Shown: positions 23,304 through 31,759 of the stretch, in pieces | Position numbering within the stretch: the first letter of the stretch is position 1 | How the letters are laid out: every line of letters begins with the position of its first letter | Source of the DNA: an uncultured archaeon | GTDB taxonomy: Archaea; Halobacteriota; Methanosarcinia; Methanosarcinales; Methanoperedenaceae | Direction of reading: 5' to 3' | Length of the DNA stretch: 36,628 nt | NCBI GenBank assembly: GCA_902386115.1 | Contig: CABMHZ010000050.1 | Span: forward strand, 1-36,628 | The notes under the pieces: generated by a model | Told to the model about the DNA's origin: nothing | Seen by the model: the letters and a program-made list of their open reading frames with translations, nothing else | The model's database searches: none | Program-made: the position numbers and the translations under genes

Positions 23304-23687
23304 ATGAGCATAGAATCAGATTATTACATCTTCGCTGAACCTTTCATATTAGCGCTGTATTTGATATTTATTTTCTTATCCATACAGATCTGGTTCCTGT
23401 GGAAAGACATTGATAAGAGTGAACTGAATGTAAAATCCTTTTTCACAGATTCTTTTTTCAAAAGGAATTGTATATACATGTACTATTTTAGCGTTTTTTT
23501 CATTAGTCATGGGTTTTTTAACGGAATTACTGTGCCTGAGCTATATTTTAATGTGCTGCGGATGCTTACGCTCAGCGGTCTTGTCCTGTTCACATACGAT
23601 TGGTACAGCGTGCTGGAACCCTGCGCTACCAGGAAGTCGCTGCCGAAGGAACTTGTTGATTTTCAATTTGTTTCAAAGAAACATTAA
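23304..23687 (+). CDS. Small membrane protein of unknown function
   Basis: A 127-residue protein I do not recognise. It has three hydrophobic segments: about 12-33 (EPFILALYLIFIFLSIQIWF), 51-72 (CIYMYYFSVFFISHGFF) and 78-100 (ELYFNVLRMLTLSGLVLFTY). A short soluble tail ends in KKH. Conserved-looking His, Trp and Asp residues lie near the membrane ends, but no motif points to a function. GGGGATAGG upstream may act as a ribosome binding site. It is divergent from the radical SAM gene and followed by rqcH after about 60 bp, with rqcH probably having its own promoter. Confidence 0.65.
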   Translation: MSIESDYYIFAEPFILALYLIFIFLSIQIWFLWKDIDKSELNVKSFFTDSFFKRNCIYMYYFSVFFISHGFFNGITVPELYFNVLRMLTLSGLVLFTYDWYSVLEPCATRKSLPKELVDFQFVSKKH

Positions 23688-23710
23688 ACCGGATAATGCC
23701 AAATCTTAAA

Positions 23711-23731
23711 GCGTTTAAAAGTCATAAACGC
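23711..23731 (+). promoter_or_regulatory. rqcH promoter with perfect inverted repeat
   Basis: GCGTTTA (23711-23717) and TAAACGC (23725-23731) are perfect inverted arms around AAAGTCA. The TTTAAAA inside is TATA-like and lies about 32 nt before the ATG at 23748, which argues for that start and a leaderless transcript. Confidence 0.45.
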
Positions 23732-23747
23732 GGTAATGAAACAGGAA

Positions 23748-25703
23748 ATGTCAAGCGTGGATGTGGCTGCGCTCGTAACTGAACTTCGCCCCAGGCTTCT
23801 TGATGCAAAGATCATGAAGATATACCAGCACTCGCCTGATGAGCTAAGGATAGGACTTCATATCTTCAAGGAAGGCAGGACGAATCTCGTGATCGAAGCA
23901 GGGAGGCGCCTGCACCTGACTGCACACCCAGAGGAAGCCCAGAAATTACCGCAGTCTTTTCCCATGCTGCTTCGAAAGCACCTGACCGGCGGAAGGATAA
24001 CCCAGATTTCCCAGTACGATTTTGACCGTATAATAGAATTGCACATCCGGCGCGGCGAGGACACGACCACACTGCTTATCGAGCTTTTTTCACGGGGCAA
24101 TATCATCCTTCTGGATGCTGAAAAAAAGATAATCCTGCCGCTTAAATCCATAAGCTTCAGGGACAGGAAAGTGGTACGCGGGGAGGTATATGAGCTTCCG
24201 CAGGCGCAGTTGAGCCCTGTCGCAGCCACTCATGAGGAATTAAAAGAGCTATTTTCTCATTCCGATACCGACATCGTCAGGACGATAGCGACGCGCATGA
24301 ACATGGGGGGACAGTATGCTGAAGAGGTCTGCACGCGTGCAGCGATCGATAAAAATACCCCGGCAAAGCAATTGGTTGACGTGTCGCTTTTGCACAAAGC
24401 CATGCAGGATGTTTTCAAACCGCTTGGCTCAGAACTGAAGCCGCATATCGTTTTAAAGGACGGGAAACCTGTTGATGTCCTTCCTTTTGAGCTATCGCAT
24501 TTTGAGAAGAGCGAAAAGAAATATTTCAGCACTTTTAATGATGCGCTGGATGAGTATTTCAGTGCCGCAACCGAGAAAAAGGTCGGGGAAGCCAAAGAGG
24601 TAAAAGAGGCAAAGTCCAAAAAAACCGGGTTATATGAGTACCGCCTCCAAAAACAAATGCAGGCACTGGATAAATTCAGGGAAGATGAAGAAAAGCTGGT
24701 GCGCCGGGGAGAGCTTATTTATGGGCATTACCAGACAGTCGATGGTATCCTGAAAGCGATCAATACCGCACGAGAGAAGGGCTATTCATGGGATGATATC
24801 AAAAACATCCTGAAAAAGTCAGACATGCCTGAAGCAAAGGCGATCAAATCTGTCAATACGGCAAAAGGCACAATCACTATAACACTTGATAGCGAGGAAG
24901 TTGAACTTGACTCCAGGCTCTCAGTGACCCAGAATTCACAGGTGTATTACGACAGGTCAAAAAAATTGTCTTCAAAGATAAAAGGGGCGCTCAATGCCAT
25001 TGAAGAGACAAAAAAACGGACAGGAAAAGAAGAAGCCCCGAAAAAGACGAGACAGAAACTCCCGGCGCACAAACAGAAATGGTACGAACAGTTCAGGTGG
25101 TTCATCTCCTCAGACGGCTTCCTTGTCATCGGGGGCAGGGATGCGCAGAGTAATGAGGATATCGTTAAAAAATACCTTCAAAAACGCGATATCTTTTTCC
25201 ATGCCCACGTATCGGGTTCACCTGCCGTGGTCGTCAAGACTGAAGGAAAAGAAGTACCTGAAACTACTCTCATGGAAGCTGCACAGTTCACGGTCTCCTA
25301 CTCAGGCATCTGGAAATCAGGACAGGCAAGCGGGGATGCCTACTGGGTCCTGCCTGAGCAGGTCTCAAAAACACCGGAGTCGGGCGAATACGTGGCTAAA
25401 GGCGCCTTCGTGATACGCGGTCAGCGCAATTATTTCAAGGATGTCTTGCTTGGCGCGGCGCTCGGACTTATTCTTGATGAAGAGAAGCGCCTGGTAGGAG
25501 GACCTATGAGCGCGGTGAAAAAGATCGCGCAGTTCGTTTTGGAACTTGAGCCTGGAGAGTTCGAGCAGAACGACCTATCAAAGAAAATATACAGGATGCT
25601 GACGGATAAGTTCGAGGATAAAAAACTCATTAAGGAGATAGCTTCGCCTGATAAGATAGCGATGTTCATGCCGCCGGGGAGGTCGAAGGTGAAAGGATTA
25701 TAA
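23748..25703 (+). CDS. rqcH: RqcH (Rqc2/NEMF homolog), NFACT family
   Basis: A 651-residue protein of the ribosome quality-control pathway, which binds split large subunits holding stalled nascent chains. The NFACT-N domain is clear (MSSVDVAALVTELRPRLLDA; LTGGRITQISQYDFDRIIEL; LIELFSRGNIILLD). HhH and long coiled-coil regions follow (about 200-430, KKTGLYEYRLQKQMQALDKF), then the NFACT-R domain (KWYEQFRWFISSDGFLVIGG; KRDIFFHAHVSGSPAVVVKT) at about 440-560. The length is that of archaeal members. I chose ATG 23748 over 23736 because it gives the typical MSSxDVAAL start and fits the TATA spacing. The stop overlaps the convergent transporter gene by 6 bp. Its specific role in archaeal tailing is inferred from the family. 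Confidence 0.95.
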   Translation: MSSVDVAALVTELRPRLLDAKIMKIYQHSPDELRIGLHIFKEGRTNLVIEAGRRLHLTAHPEEAQKLPQSFPMLLRKHLTGGRITQISQYDFDRIIELHIRRGEDTTTLLIELFSRGNIILLDAEKKIILPLKSISFRDRKVVRGEVYELPQAQLSPVAATHEELKELFSHSDTDIVRTIATRMNMGGQYAEEVCTRAAIDKNTPAKQLVDVSLLHKAMQDVFKPLGSELKPHIVLKDGKPVDVLPFELSHFEKSEKKYFSTFNDALDEYFSAATEKKVGEAKEVKEAKSKKTGLYEYRLQKQMQALDKFREDEEKLVRRGELIYGHYQTVDGILKAINTAREKGYSWDDIKNILKKSDMPEAKAIKSVNTAKGTITITLDSEEVELDSRLSVTQNSQVYYDRSKKLSSKIKGALNAIEETKKRTGKEEAPKKTRQKLPAHKQKWYEQFRWFISSDGFLVIGGRDAQSNEDIVKKYLQKRDIFFHAHVSGSPAVVVKTEGKEVPETTLMEAAQFTVSYSGIWKSGQASGDAYWVLPEQVSKTPESGEYVAKGAFVIRGQRNYFKDVLLGAALGLILDEEKRLVGGPMSAVKKIAQFVLELEPGEFEQNDLSKKIYRMLTDKFEDKKLIKEIASPDKIAMFMPPGRSKVKGL

Positions 25704-26735
25704 TGCCTGCGTTTTCACCGGTTCTTTTTCCGTCTCCACATCGTACTCATCGAATATCTCTCCCACCAGTTCCTCAAGGATATCCTCGATAGAGACAAGC
25801 CCTATCACTTTCATGTTGTTATCCACAACTATCGAGATAGCCATCTTCTTCTGCTGCAGCTCTTTCAGGACAGATGAGATCCCGCGTCCTGCTTTCACGA
25901 TAAGGAGAGGGCGCAGTATTTCGTATACTCTTGTCCTTGCCAGATCATTATCCCTGAATTTCAGGAAATCTTTTGCATATATCATGCCGATGATCGTGTC
26001 AAAATCCTTCCTGTAAACCGGTATTCGTGAGTGACCGGATTCGTTTATCAGTTTTAGCGCGGTCTCAAGCGTTTCGGATTCTTCGATACAGACAATACAG
26101 TCTCTCGGAGTCATCACCCCGTGCGCTTTCTCGTCCGTGAAATCAAAGACGTTGCTTATTATCTCCCTCTCATGTTTCTCGATCGTTCCCTCTTTTTCAC
26201 CCACCTTCAGCATCATGTTGATCAATTCCTCAGTGACAAAGGGATGCCTCACACGGTCTTTTCCCCCGAAAAGCAAAATTATGGAATTTGCGATCGTTGT
26301 AAGGAACCAGACAATGGGTCTGAAGATATTTATTACGATCATTATGGGATTTACTATCATAATGGCGATATTTTCCGCGTTCCTTGAAGCGATCGTTTTC
26401 GGGATGACCTCGCCGAAAACAAGGAGGAACAGGGTCATCAACCCGGTGGCTATTGCTATCCCGGAACTCCCGAAAGCATGTAAAGCAGCATCGGTGGCAA
26501 GTACCGAGGCGCTTATGTTCACGATATTATTTCCTATCAGGATGGCAGTAAGGAAACGTTCGGGATTCTCGATCAATTTAACGATTTTTTTTGCGTTGTT
26601 GTTCCCTGACTCCGCCATGTGCCTTATCCGGATCTTCCCCACTGAAAGAAGCGCAGTCTCGGAGAGTGAAAAAAAGGCGGAAAATACTATCAATACCAGT
26701 ATTATGATTATTTCAAACGTTATCCATGAATCCAT
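25698..26735 (-). CDS. CNNM/CorC-like membrane transporter (DUF21 plus CBS pair)
   Basis: A 345-residue protein of the CNNM/CorC family, implicated in Mg2+ or other divalent metal export. The N-terminal DUF21 region has about four membrane segments with SLSETALLSVGKIRIRHMAE and VFGEVIPKTIASRNAE. An acidic helical segment (KEGTIEKHEREIISNVFDF) leads to two CBS domains (MTPRDCIVCIEESETLETAL; LLIVKAGRGISSVLKEL... GLVSIEDILEELVGEIFDEYD). It ends just after the second CBS and lacks the C-terminal CorC_HlyC domain of many bacterial members. I prefer the ATG at 26735 (MDSWITFEIIIILV); the frame stays open to 26819. The gene is divergent from pcc1. Confidence 0.9.
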   Translation of the reverse strand: MDSWITFEIIIILVLIVFSAFFSLSETALLSVGKIRIRHMAESGNNNAKKIVKLIENPERFLTAILIGNNIVNISASVLATDAALHAFGSSGIAIATGLMTLFLLVFGEVIPKTIASRNAENIAIMIVNPIMIVINIFRPIVWFLTTIANSIILLFGGKDRVRHPFVTEELINMMLKVGEKEGTIEKHEREIISNVFDFTDEKAHGVMTPRDCIVCIEESETLETALKLINESGHSRIPVYRKDFDTIIGMIYAKDFLKFRDNDLARTRVYEILRPLLIVKAGRGISSVLKELQQKKMAISIVVDNNMKVIGLVSIEDILEELVGEIFDEYDVETEKEPVKTQAL

Positions 26736-26822
26736 CAGATGTATAACTATAATATCATGCCGGGTTAAAAATCTAACTGAAAACGAAAATATAAGCGTAA
26801 ATATGATCATCAGGCACATGCC

Positions 26823-27062
26823 ATGATAATTCTTGCGGAATTCGAGTTTGATTTTGGAGATAACAGCAGGATAATCTATGAATCGCTGCTTCCTGAACTG
26901 GGGGAAGAGTACCAGCGAACGAGATCAACCCTGAGGCTTGAACAGGACACACTTATTTTAAACGTGGAAGCCACCGACCTCGTATCGATGAGAGCCGCCC
27001 TGAACGGATGGCTGCGGCTTGTCAGGATATCCTGCGAGATGAGTTCTTTGCACAAGTTATAA
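26823..27062 (+). CDS. pcc1: KEOPS complex subunit Pcc1
   Basis: A 79-residue small protein matching Pcc1, the dimerising subunit of the KEOPS complex. KEOPS makes threonylcarbamoyl-adenosine at position 37 of ANN-reading tRNAs, such as the tRNA-Thr in this window. The typical layout is seen: a beta hairpin start (ILAEFEFDF), SLLPELGEE, then a second hairpin and a C-terminal helix (ATDLVSMRAALNGWLRLVRI). It is first of a tight set with prefoldin beta and a DHH phosphoesterase, a common type of euryarchaeal housekeeping cluster. Confidence 0.9.
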   Translation: MIILAEFEFDFGDNSRIIYESLLPELGEEYQRTRSTLRLEQDTLILNVEATDLVSMRAALNGWLRLVRISCEMSSLHKL

Positions 27063-27105
27063 ATCAGGGCTTGGCAATACTACACCCAGATTCAGGTGAA
27101 TATAA

Positions 27106-27462
27106 ATGAATGCAGATTTACCCCCACAGATCAAGAACCAGCTTGCCCAGTTGCAGCAGATCCAGCAGCAGGCACAGGCTATAGCAGTCCAGAAAAACCA
27201 GGTTGAGATAACATTAAAAGAGACCGACCTTGCTCTTGAAGAACTTGAAAAACTCGATGAGGATGCGGTAGTTTACAGGGCTATCGGGGATCTGATGATA
27301 AAAACCGGACGGGATAAGACCCGTGATTCTCTTAAGGAAAAGAAGGATACTCTTGACCTGAGAATGCAGACCCTTGCCCGCCAGGAAGAACGTGCCCAGA
27401 CCCGGTTCCAGCAATTGCAGGAACAGCTCAAACAGGCTGTTGGCACCCCGGGCGCCCAATAG
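27106..27462 (+). CDS. pfdB: Prefoldin beta subunit
   Basis: A 118-residue protein with the prefoldin beta pattern. An N-terminal coiled-coil helix rich in Gln (LPPQIKNQLAQLQQIQQQAQ) is followed by two hairpins (DAVVYRAIGDLMIKT is the family hallmark) and a C-terminal coiled coil. Four beta and two alpha subunits make the jellyfish-shaped chaperone that passes unfolded proteins to the thermosome. AGGTGA at 27093-27098 is the ribosome binding site. The DHH gene begins 2 bp after the stop. Confidence 0.97.
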   Translation: MNADLPPQIKNQLAQLQQIQQQAQAIAVQKNQVEITLKETDLALEELEKLDEDAVVYRAIGDLMIKTGRDKTRDSLKEKKDTLDLRMQTLARQEERAQTRFQQLQEQLKQAVGTPGAQ

Positions 27463-27464
27463 TC

Positions 27465-28418
27465 ATGGAGATTGACGAAGCTGAATTCGTTAATCAACTG
27501 CTGGATTACCATAATATCCTTTATCTTTGCCACCGGCATGCAGACCCTGATGCCCTTGGAAGCGCCTTTGCGCTGAAAGAGGCTTTGGGAGGCACGATAG
27601 GAGTCATAGACGGCTGCGACAGGGTGGCGTCCGTACTGGCAAAGCAGTTGAATATCGAATTTGTGATGGATCCGACCGGGGAATATGATCTTGTAGTTGT
27701 TGTTGATACTTCCACGCTGGCGCAGTTGAACGGTTTCCCGCTGAAGGACTATGCTGTAATAGATCATCATTCCACGACTTCGTTGAATGAAAAAGCCATA
27801 TTCTCTCTTCACAAAAATAAAAGCTCAACAGCCGAGATCGTTCTTGGGGTACTGAACGTTATGGGCGCGCCTATAATGAGACGCGCGGCATTTGCACTGA
27901 TAGCAGGGATAATCACGGATACGGGGAATTTCAAGCATGCAACGTCCGATTCTTTCAAGGCTGTGGCAGAGCTTATCGAATTGAGCGGCATCGGATACAG
28001 CGAGGTGATGGATGCCCTTTCTACCCTGCCCCAGGACATATCGATGCGTATCGCCTTCCTGAAAGCAGCCCAGCGCGCGGTGATCGAACGTGTGGATGAC
28101 TGGGTATTCGTAACCTCACAGGTAAGCTCTTTCGGAGGTGCGGCAGCCTCAAATCTTGTTTCAATAGGCGCTGATGTGGCTTTTGTTGCATCAAAGGAGG
28201 ACGACCTCGTAAAAGTGAGCGGGCGCGCCAGGAAATGCGCCATAAATGCGGGTGTCAACCTGGCAAAGCTGATGGAAGAGATCAGCGTAAAACATAACGG
28301 CACGGGCGGAGGGCATGAGGGCGCCGCAGGCATGGACGTCAGGGGTGACGTTGATCAGATACTTGCGGCATGTATTGACGATGTCAAAAAGTGCCTCATG
28401 AAACCGCAGGGCGCTTAG
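27465..28418 (+). CDS. DHH/DHHA1-family phosphoesterase (RecJ/Nrn-like)
   Basis: A 317-residue metal-dependent phosphoesterase. The DHH domain shows RHADPDALGSAFAL (about 24-37), VVVVDTSTL, and the name motif VIDHHSTT (about 103-110). GIITDTGNFKHAT is motif IV. The DHHA1 domain ends in GTGGGHEGAAGM. All metal and nucleotide-binding motifs are present. Relatives are single-strand nucleases, nanoRNases or phosphatases for pAp and cyclic dinucleotides. Since a diadenylate cyclase is encoded in the same window, a c-di-AMP or pApA role is a possibility, but it is not shown by sequence and the genes are 7.5 kb apart. Confidence 0.9.
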   Translation: MEIDEAEFVNQLLDYHNILYLCHRHADPDALGSAFALKEALGGTIGVIDGCDRVASVLAKQLNIEFVMDPTGEYDLVVVVDTSTLAQLNGFPLKDYAVIDHHSTTSLNEKAIFSLHKNKSSTAEIVLGVLNVMGAPIMRRAAFALIAGIITDTGNFKHATSDSFKAVAELIELSGIGYSEVMDALSTLPQDISMRIAFLKAAQRAVIERVDDWVFVTSQVSSFGGAAASNLVSIGADVAFVASKEDDLVKVSGRARKCAINAGVNLAKLMEEISVKHNGTGGGHEGAAGMDVRGDVDQILAACIDDVKKCLMKPQGA

Positions 28419-29924
28419 TTATCTCTTTCCAAGGTGCTGGTTTATCGCAGCTACAAGAGCCTCGACAGATGCCATGACAATATCCTCGTTCGTGGCGCGG
28501 GCTGAAACGACCCTGCCTTTTTCATCCTCAACGCCGATGATCACTTCGGCGAGGGCATCAGAACCTCCGGATATGGCTTCTATCCTGAAGTCCCGCAGTT
28601 TGAATTTATAGTCACCGAGTATGCTTGTTACAGCTTTCAGCGCTGCATCCACAGGACCCACGCCGACATTTGCGCCAAGGCGCTCGCTCCCGTTGACAAT
28701 AGCTTTTACCGTAGCGGTCGGGGTGATGATGTTCCCTGTCATCACGGAGACTTCTTTCAGAACGATTGCGGCTTCACCTGTTGATGTCGTGCCTATCATA
28801 GATTCGGCGATGGCATAGAGGTCAGCATCTGTAACGCGCTTGCCTTTGTCGCCTATGTCCTTTATGCGCTTCATTATTTCGTTGAGCTGCCCGTCGGTGG
28901 TATGAATGCCGGCGCATTCAAGCGACTGCTTCACCGCATGCTTGCCTGCGTGTTTCCCGAGCACGATGCGTCTCCTGTGACCCACCATCTCAGGCGTCAT
29001 TACCCCGGGCTCGAAGGTATCAGTTCTCACAAGCACACCGTGTGTATGTATGCCGGATTCATGCGCAAAAGCGTTGTCACCCACAATGGGCATGGTGGCA
29101 GGCATTCGTATGTCCGTAAATCTCTGAACAAGATGCGACGTTTCCACTATATACTGTGTATTTATGTTCGTCTTTGCCCCGTAAAGCGAATGCAGGCTCA
29201 TTACTGTTTCAGCGAGGTCTGCATTTCCGGCGCGCTCTCCCAGACCGTTTATCGTGACCTGGACCTGGCTTGCTCCCGCTTCAACTGCTGCAAGGCTGTT
29301 GGCGACCGCAAGCCCGAAGTCGTTGTGGCAGTGCACGTCGATGGGAATATTTACGTTCTTTGCTATTTCCCCTACAAGTTTATACATGGCGGAAGGCACT
29401 ATTACGCCCACAGTATCCGGGACATTGATGATGTCGCAGTGCGCTTCCTCAACACCTTTATATATATTTATAAGATAATCCACATCAGTCCTTGTAGCAT
29501 CCATTGCAGAGAACATGCATTTTGCGCCGTGGTCTTTTATATATTCCACGGCATCTATAGCCATTTTGTACACCTCTTCCCTGCTTTTCTTGATAGTCGA
29601 TATCCGCTGGACATCAGATGTGGAGACAAATGTATGTATCATGCCAACGCCGCAGTCAAGGCAGGCGTCAATGTCGGATTTTATCACCCGCGACAGCCCG
29701 CACACCTGCAAACCCAGCCTGGCATCGGCTATTTTCTTTACAGATGCTTTCTCCCCGTCAGAAGACATGGGAAAACCAGCTTCGATGATATCCACACCAA
29801 GTTTATCAAGCTGCTGTGCGATGATAAGTTTTTCATCCGGTGTGAGCGACACACCGGGTGTCTGTTCTCCGTCGCGCAGAGTAGTGTCAAAAATGCTTAT
29901 TTTTTTGTTCCGAAGCGATTCAAT
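28419..29924 (-). CDS. leuA: 2-isopropylmalate synthase family (LeuA/CimA-like), start unclear
   Basis: This enzyme condenses acetyl-CoA with a 2-oxo acid, most likely the first step of leucine synthesis. The conserved catalytic start ISIFDTTLRDGEQTPGVSL is read from 29900 downward. Metal-binding HCHN in DVHCHNDFG and GLGERAGNADL follow, and the last 120 residues are the LeuA dimer regulatory domain. The first ATG, GTG or TTG in frame is a GTG at 29852, which would cut off the catalytic motif, so the true start must be upstream. The frame is open to 29948 with no standard start. Extending to the ATT at 29924 (the end given here), or assuming one extra A in the seven-A run at 29900-29906 so that a TTG at 29923 is used, would both restore the N-terminus. 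Citramalate or homocitrate synthase activity cannot be excluded. Confidence 0.85.
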   Translation of the reverse strand: MESLRNKKISIFDTTLRDGEQTPGVSLTPDEKLIIAQQLDKLGVDIIEAGFPMSSDGEKASVKKIADARLGLQVCGLSRVIKSDIDACLDCGVGMIHTFVSTSDVQRISTIKKSREEVYKMAIDAVEYIKDHGAKCMFSAMDATRTDVDYLINIYKGVEEAHCDIINVPDTVGVIVPSAMYKLVGEIAKNVNIPIDVHCHNDFGLAVANSLAAVEAGASQVQVTINGLGERAGNADLAETVMSLHSLYGAKTNINTQYIVETSHLVQRFTDIRMPATMPIVGDNAFAHESGIHTHGVLVRTDTFEPGVMTPEMVGHRRRIVLGKHAGKHAVKQSLECAGIHTTDGQLNEIMKRIKDIGDKGKRVTDADLYAIAESMIGTTSTGEAAIVLKEVSVMTGNIITPTATVKAIVNGSERLGANVGVGPVDAALKAVTSILGDYKFKLRDFRIEAISGGSDALAEVIIGVEDEKGRVVSARATNEDIVMASVEALVAAINQHLGKR

Positions 29925-30486
29925 AACGTAAAAGACGATCCCTCGCGTTTATCATATTTATCGAGTCAGGATTCGTTTTAAGGTATAAAGTCTTTTTTAT
30001 GCCTGGTTCCGGCACAATTTGTAAAAAGTGCAGGAAATGAAGGTACAAATTCTGACATTCGTCTGCAGCAGGTTGCAGTAGGTCGCTTTGGATATAAGCT
30101 CGGGTCGTGCGGATTCTTCCCGGTCAGGTTCATATTTATCGTCCTTTTTACCTGTTGCATGGTTTTTCTTCTTTTCAAGTACACGCAAAGGCAGGGAAAC
30201 TATTTGGTGCAGCGAGTTGTTCATAAATTATAAGACAACCCATCCCCACATATATGCGTCGAGAGTTTTGACGGTTTTTTCAGGTTTTTAAGATTTAATA
30301 TAATATATTATGGTTTTTAATTGTTTATAAATAATTTTTTTAAATAAATAGTAGTTAGTAATAACATAAAACTTAAAATAGGTGTTATTAGCCATACAAA
30401 AAATAAGCCCTATAGATTGCCTTGAATAATCTTAATGTGAAGAAAAGTATATATGTTTCAAAAAATACAATGTTAATTAGATTTAA
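29925..30486. other. 560-bp intergenic region between leuA and vapBC
   Basis: No convincing gene. On the minus strand a TATA-like box at 29981-29991 could serve leuA. An 8-bp perfect inverted repeat, AATTTGTA (30016-30023)/TACAAATT (30044-30051), lies just upstream of it and could be an operator or RNA hairpin. Two overlapping leftward ORFs of about 60-75 codons (from 30224 or 30184) have no recognisable features. On the plus strand, AAGTATATAT (30445-30454) is a TATA box about 33-42 nt before vapB. The 30290-30400 part is very AT-rich. Confidence 0.5.
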
Positions 30487-30717
30487 ATGACAATGACAAA
30501 GCACATTCAAACAAGTCTGGACATGGTAACATATGACAATCTCAGGCATATTTCCGAAATAAAAAAGAAGTCACTGAAAGAAACTATACAGGAAGCCATT
30601 AAGGAATATCTCAAAAAGCATGAAGGAGAAATAATGAAAGATTCGTTATTCGGTATAGTGGGTTCTTTCAGGACAAAAGAAGGCAACTGGAGCGAAAGGG
30701 ACGACTGGAGAGAATAG
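30487..30717 (+). CDS. vapB: VapB-like antitoxin (ribbon-helix-helix)
   Basis: A 76-residue protein with an N-terminal ribbon-helix-helix pattern (HIQTSLDMVTYDNLRHIS...KKSLKETIQEAIKEYLKKH), which would bind the operon promoter as a dimer. The acidic, Trp-rich tail (TKEGNWSERDDWRE) would fit the toxin's active site. It ends directly against the vapC start (TAG then ATG with no gap), the usual coupled order. A TATA box at 30445-30454 fits a short-leader transcript. ATG 30493 is an equally possible start. Confidence 0.85.
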   Translation: MTMTKHIQTSLDMVTYDNLRHISEIKKKSLKETIQEAIKEYLKKHEGEIMKDSLFGIVGSFRTKEGNWSERDDWRE

Positions 30718-31122
30718 ATGCGGATCTTTCTCGACACAAGCGGTCTTATTGCGCTGAGCGATGAAAAGGACAGTAATCATAACAGTGCAAAAGCCTATCT
30801 TAAGGAGAAGGTGCAGAAAGGCGCAAGGTTTGTGGTTGGCAAAAATATTTTAGCCGAATACATAGACGGGGTCACAAAAAGGGTCGGCAAGGAAAAGGCA
30901 ATTGAAGAACTGGAAAAGATTTTGAATAGCAAACTCCTGGTAATTGAATCGTTCTCTGAAACAGATTGGGATAAAGCAATCAGGTATTTCAGAAAATATC
31001 ATGACCATCGGATCGATCTAACAGATTGTTTGAGTTTTGTGATAATGGAGAGGCTTGATTTGAAGATCGCGTTCACTTTTGATAGGGATTTTAAGATTCA
31101 CGGGTTCGATGTACTTGCCTGA
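30718..31122 (+). CDS. vapC: VapC-like PIN-domain ribonuclease toxin
   Basis: A 134-residue PIN-domain protein. The acidic metal-binding set is visible: Asp6 in FLDTSGL, Glu47 in NILAEYI, Asp103 in IDLTDCLSFVIMERL, and Asp122/124 in AFTFDRDF. All are present, so it should be an active Mg2+-dependent RNase; known VapC toxins cut tRNA or rRNA. It is preceded without gap by its antitoxin. The stop is 3 bp from the end of a convergent gene. Confidence 0.9.
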   Translation: MRIFLDTSGLIALSDEKDSNHNSAKAYLKEKVQKGARFVVGKNILAEYIDGVTKRVGKEKAIEELEKILNSKLLVIESFSETDWDKAIRYFRKYHDHRIDLTDCLSFVIMERLDLKIAFTFDRDFKIHGFDVLA

Positions 31123-31125
31123 GTT

Positions 31126-31758
31126 TTATCTATATCCGTACTCCCTTTTCGCCTTCATCAAATCCCCTATCTTCGTGGAAGTCAGAAGCTCAAAGATAAT
31201 AAGCAGCAAGAACAGGATAAACAGGTTAAAAGCAGCGCTATTTGCACCTTTATAAACCGCAACAAGAGCCGCGATAAGCGGTGCTGCTAAAGTACCCAGG
31301 ACACCTGAAAGGTGCATGAGCGCCCGCCGGTTACCCGAAGCCTTCAGGTATGAAATATGATCTATCCGCAGCGTGGGCTCCACCTTTGCTGGTCCGTTGA
31401 GGTAATAATGGGTGAACCTGATGCCGGACACGGTGCCGGTCAAATAATGAGAAAGTGGGTGCAGTGTGGTCATAAGGGCAAGAGCGCTTATGTAGAGCAT
31501 CCAGTCAGAGTTAATCAGGAAAACCAAAACGATGACGGCGATGGTTGCAGCAGCCTCAAGCAAGTTCCCGGCGAAAACATTAAGCTTGAACCTCACCTTA
31601 TCGCTAAATCGTTTCCGGCTGAGCTCTTCAATATCTTTCAGCATCACATCATCGCTGATCTTATCTATCTTTATACTTTCGATAACTTCACGGAATACCT
31701 TTCCGCTGTAGTTTGTTTTAAGGCTATTGACTTTCTCTCTTAATTCTTCATTCTGCAT
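31126..31758 (-). CDS. Membrane protein resembling an M50 protease with altered active site
   Basis: A 210-residue protein. A soluble helical N-terminus (about 1-60) is followed by five or so membrane segments. In the second, TLHPLSHYLTG (about 98-108) has two His four residues apart, as in the HExxH motif of site-2 proteases, but Pro stands where Glu is needed. The next stretch, GIRFTHYYLNGP... RIDHISYLKASGNRRALMHLSG, also resembles M50-like membrane proteins. So it may be a protease relative that lost catalysis, though the resemblance is by eye. I chose ATG 31758, just after the lipoprotein stop; a GTG at 31767 is possible. It is last in the pycB operon, for which it has no known role. Confidence 0.7.
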   Translation of the reverse strand: MQNEELREKVNSLKTNYSGKVFREVIESIKIDKISDDVMLKDIEELSRKRFSDKVRFKLNVFAGNLLEAAATIAVIVLVFLINSDWMLYISALALMTTLHPLSHYLTGTVSGIRFTHYYLNGPAKVEPTLRIDHISYLKASGNRRALMHLSGVLGTLAAPLIAALVAVYKGANSAAFNLFILFLLLIIFELLTSTKIGDLMKAKREYGYR

Positions 31759-31759
31759 A

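Noticed and set aside
28902-29981. 359-codon open frame on the plus strand
   Set aside because: It is antisense to the LeuA-family gene, is rich in Cys, His and Arg, and has no recognisable domain. It is a shadow of a well-supported gene.
29978-30224. Two overlapping minus-strand small frames with several Cys
   Set aside because: The Cys spacing does not form a zinc-ribbon pattern and neither frame resembles a known family. They are kept only as part of the intergenic description.
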